Translations under genes and position numbers: made by a program
Notes under the pieces: generated by a model
Databases searched by the model: none
What the model saw: the letters and a program-made list of their open reading frames with translations, nothing else
What the model was told of the DNA's origin: nothing
Assembly: GCA_037385685.1 (NCBI GenBank)
Contig: JARRMW010000081.1
Location: forward strand, 1 to 5,333
Direction of reading: 5' to 3'
Source of the DNA: Sva-25 sp037385685
GTDB taxonomy: Bacteria > Pseudomonadota > Gammaproteobacteria > Chromatiales > Chromatiaceae
DNA: 5,333 bases
Shown: piece after piece, positions 5,206-5,333 of the stretch
Layout: the number at the start of each line of letters is the position of its first letter
Position numbering within the stretch: the stretch's first letter is position 1

Positions 5206-5333
5206 GTATAGCCTTCAAGACCGGCTTTGAGCCGGGCATAGTAGTCATCGGAGATCTCGTCCGGAAGGCCTGCCCGGTCAAGGTGTTCCCGGTAAGCTGC
5301 GAGCATGCTGTCCGTATTGAAGTGGACGTAGCG
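5187..5333 (-). CDS. speA: Probable biosynthetic arginine decarboxylase, C-terminal 48 residues (partial)
   Basis: The minus strand is open from the right edge to a TGA at 5187-5189 and encodes a tail that begins RYVHFNTDSMLAAYREHL and ends AGLEGYTYFEEE. A final GLxGYTYxE, preceded by an RYV segment and an AYR helix, is what I recall of the C terminus of the PLP-dependent biosynthetic arginine decarboxylase SpeA, which makes agmatine for polyamine synthesis. The catalytic part is outside the window, so the call rests on about 48 residues. The gene converges on murU and the two overlap by 19 bp, including both stop codons. Confidence 0.6.
   Translation of the reverse strand, partial: RYVHFNTDSMLAAYREHLDRAGLPDEISDDYYARLKAGLEGYTYFEEE

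Noticed and set aside
1..5333. CRISPR arrays, tRNA or rRNA genes, transposases, phage genes or an unknown defence system
   Set aside because: Nothing in either strand supports these. Nearly all sequence is accounted for by known core genes, one pseudogene and short intergenic gaps.

Overview
The window looks like chromosomal housekeeping DNA from a gammaproteobacterium. The thioredoxin gene sits directly upstream of rho, as in Escherichia coli, and Hsp33, a MurU-type uridylyltransferase, a PA0069-like radical SAM gene and a probable biosynthetic arginine decarboxylase tail surround them. The DNA is moderately GC-rich. MurU and the PA0069-like family point toward the Pseudomonas/Chromatiales side of the class rather than the enterics, but the genus cannot be told from this stretch.

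Layout. Bases 1-148 hold no gene but carry a small inverted repeat with a 10-bp tandem repeat. Bases 149-1103 (minus strand) are a radical SAM gene of the PA0069/spore-photolyase-like family. It has lost roughly 40 codons just after the iron-sulfur part and changed frame, so it is called a pseudogene. Diverging from it after 29 bp are an OsmC-family protein (1133-1597) and hslO/Hsp33 (1587-2456), which overlap by 11 bp and form an operon. After a 155-bp gap comes trxA (2612-2938), with a TTG start whose Shine-Dalgarno lies in a perfect 14-bp palindrome. A 160-bp gap follows with a plausible extended -10 promoter and a C-rich, G-poor leader that looks like a rut site, leading into rho (3099-4355). 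Immediately after the rho stop is a 123-bp interrupted palindrome (4357-4479), resembling a small non-autonomous repeat. Then come murU (4513-5205) and, converging on it with a 19-bp overlap, the 3' end of a minus-strand gene that is probably speA.

How the genes fit together. The OsmC protein, Hsp33 and thioredoxin are all thiol-redox proteins: peroxide removal, a disulfide-activated holdase, and the reductase that returns proteins to the thiol state. The cluster therefore reads as oxidative-stress defence next to the general transcription terminator Rho. Rho probably controls its own leader. MurU belongs to the peptidoglycan recycling route that makes UDP-MurNAc, and SpeA to polyamine synthesis; neither has an obvious link to the redox genes.

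I found no tRNA, rRNA, CRISPR array, transposase or novel multigene system. The points most worth a second look are the deletion in the radical SAM gene, the palindromic element behind rho, and the rho leader.
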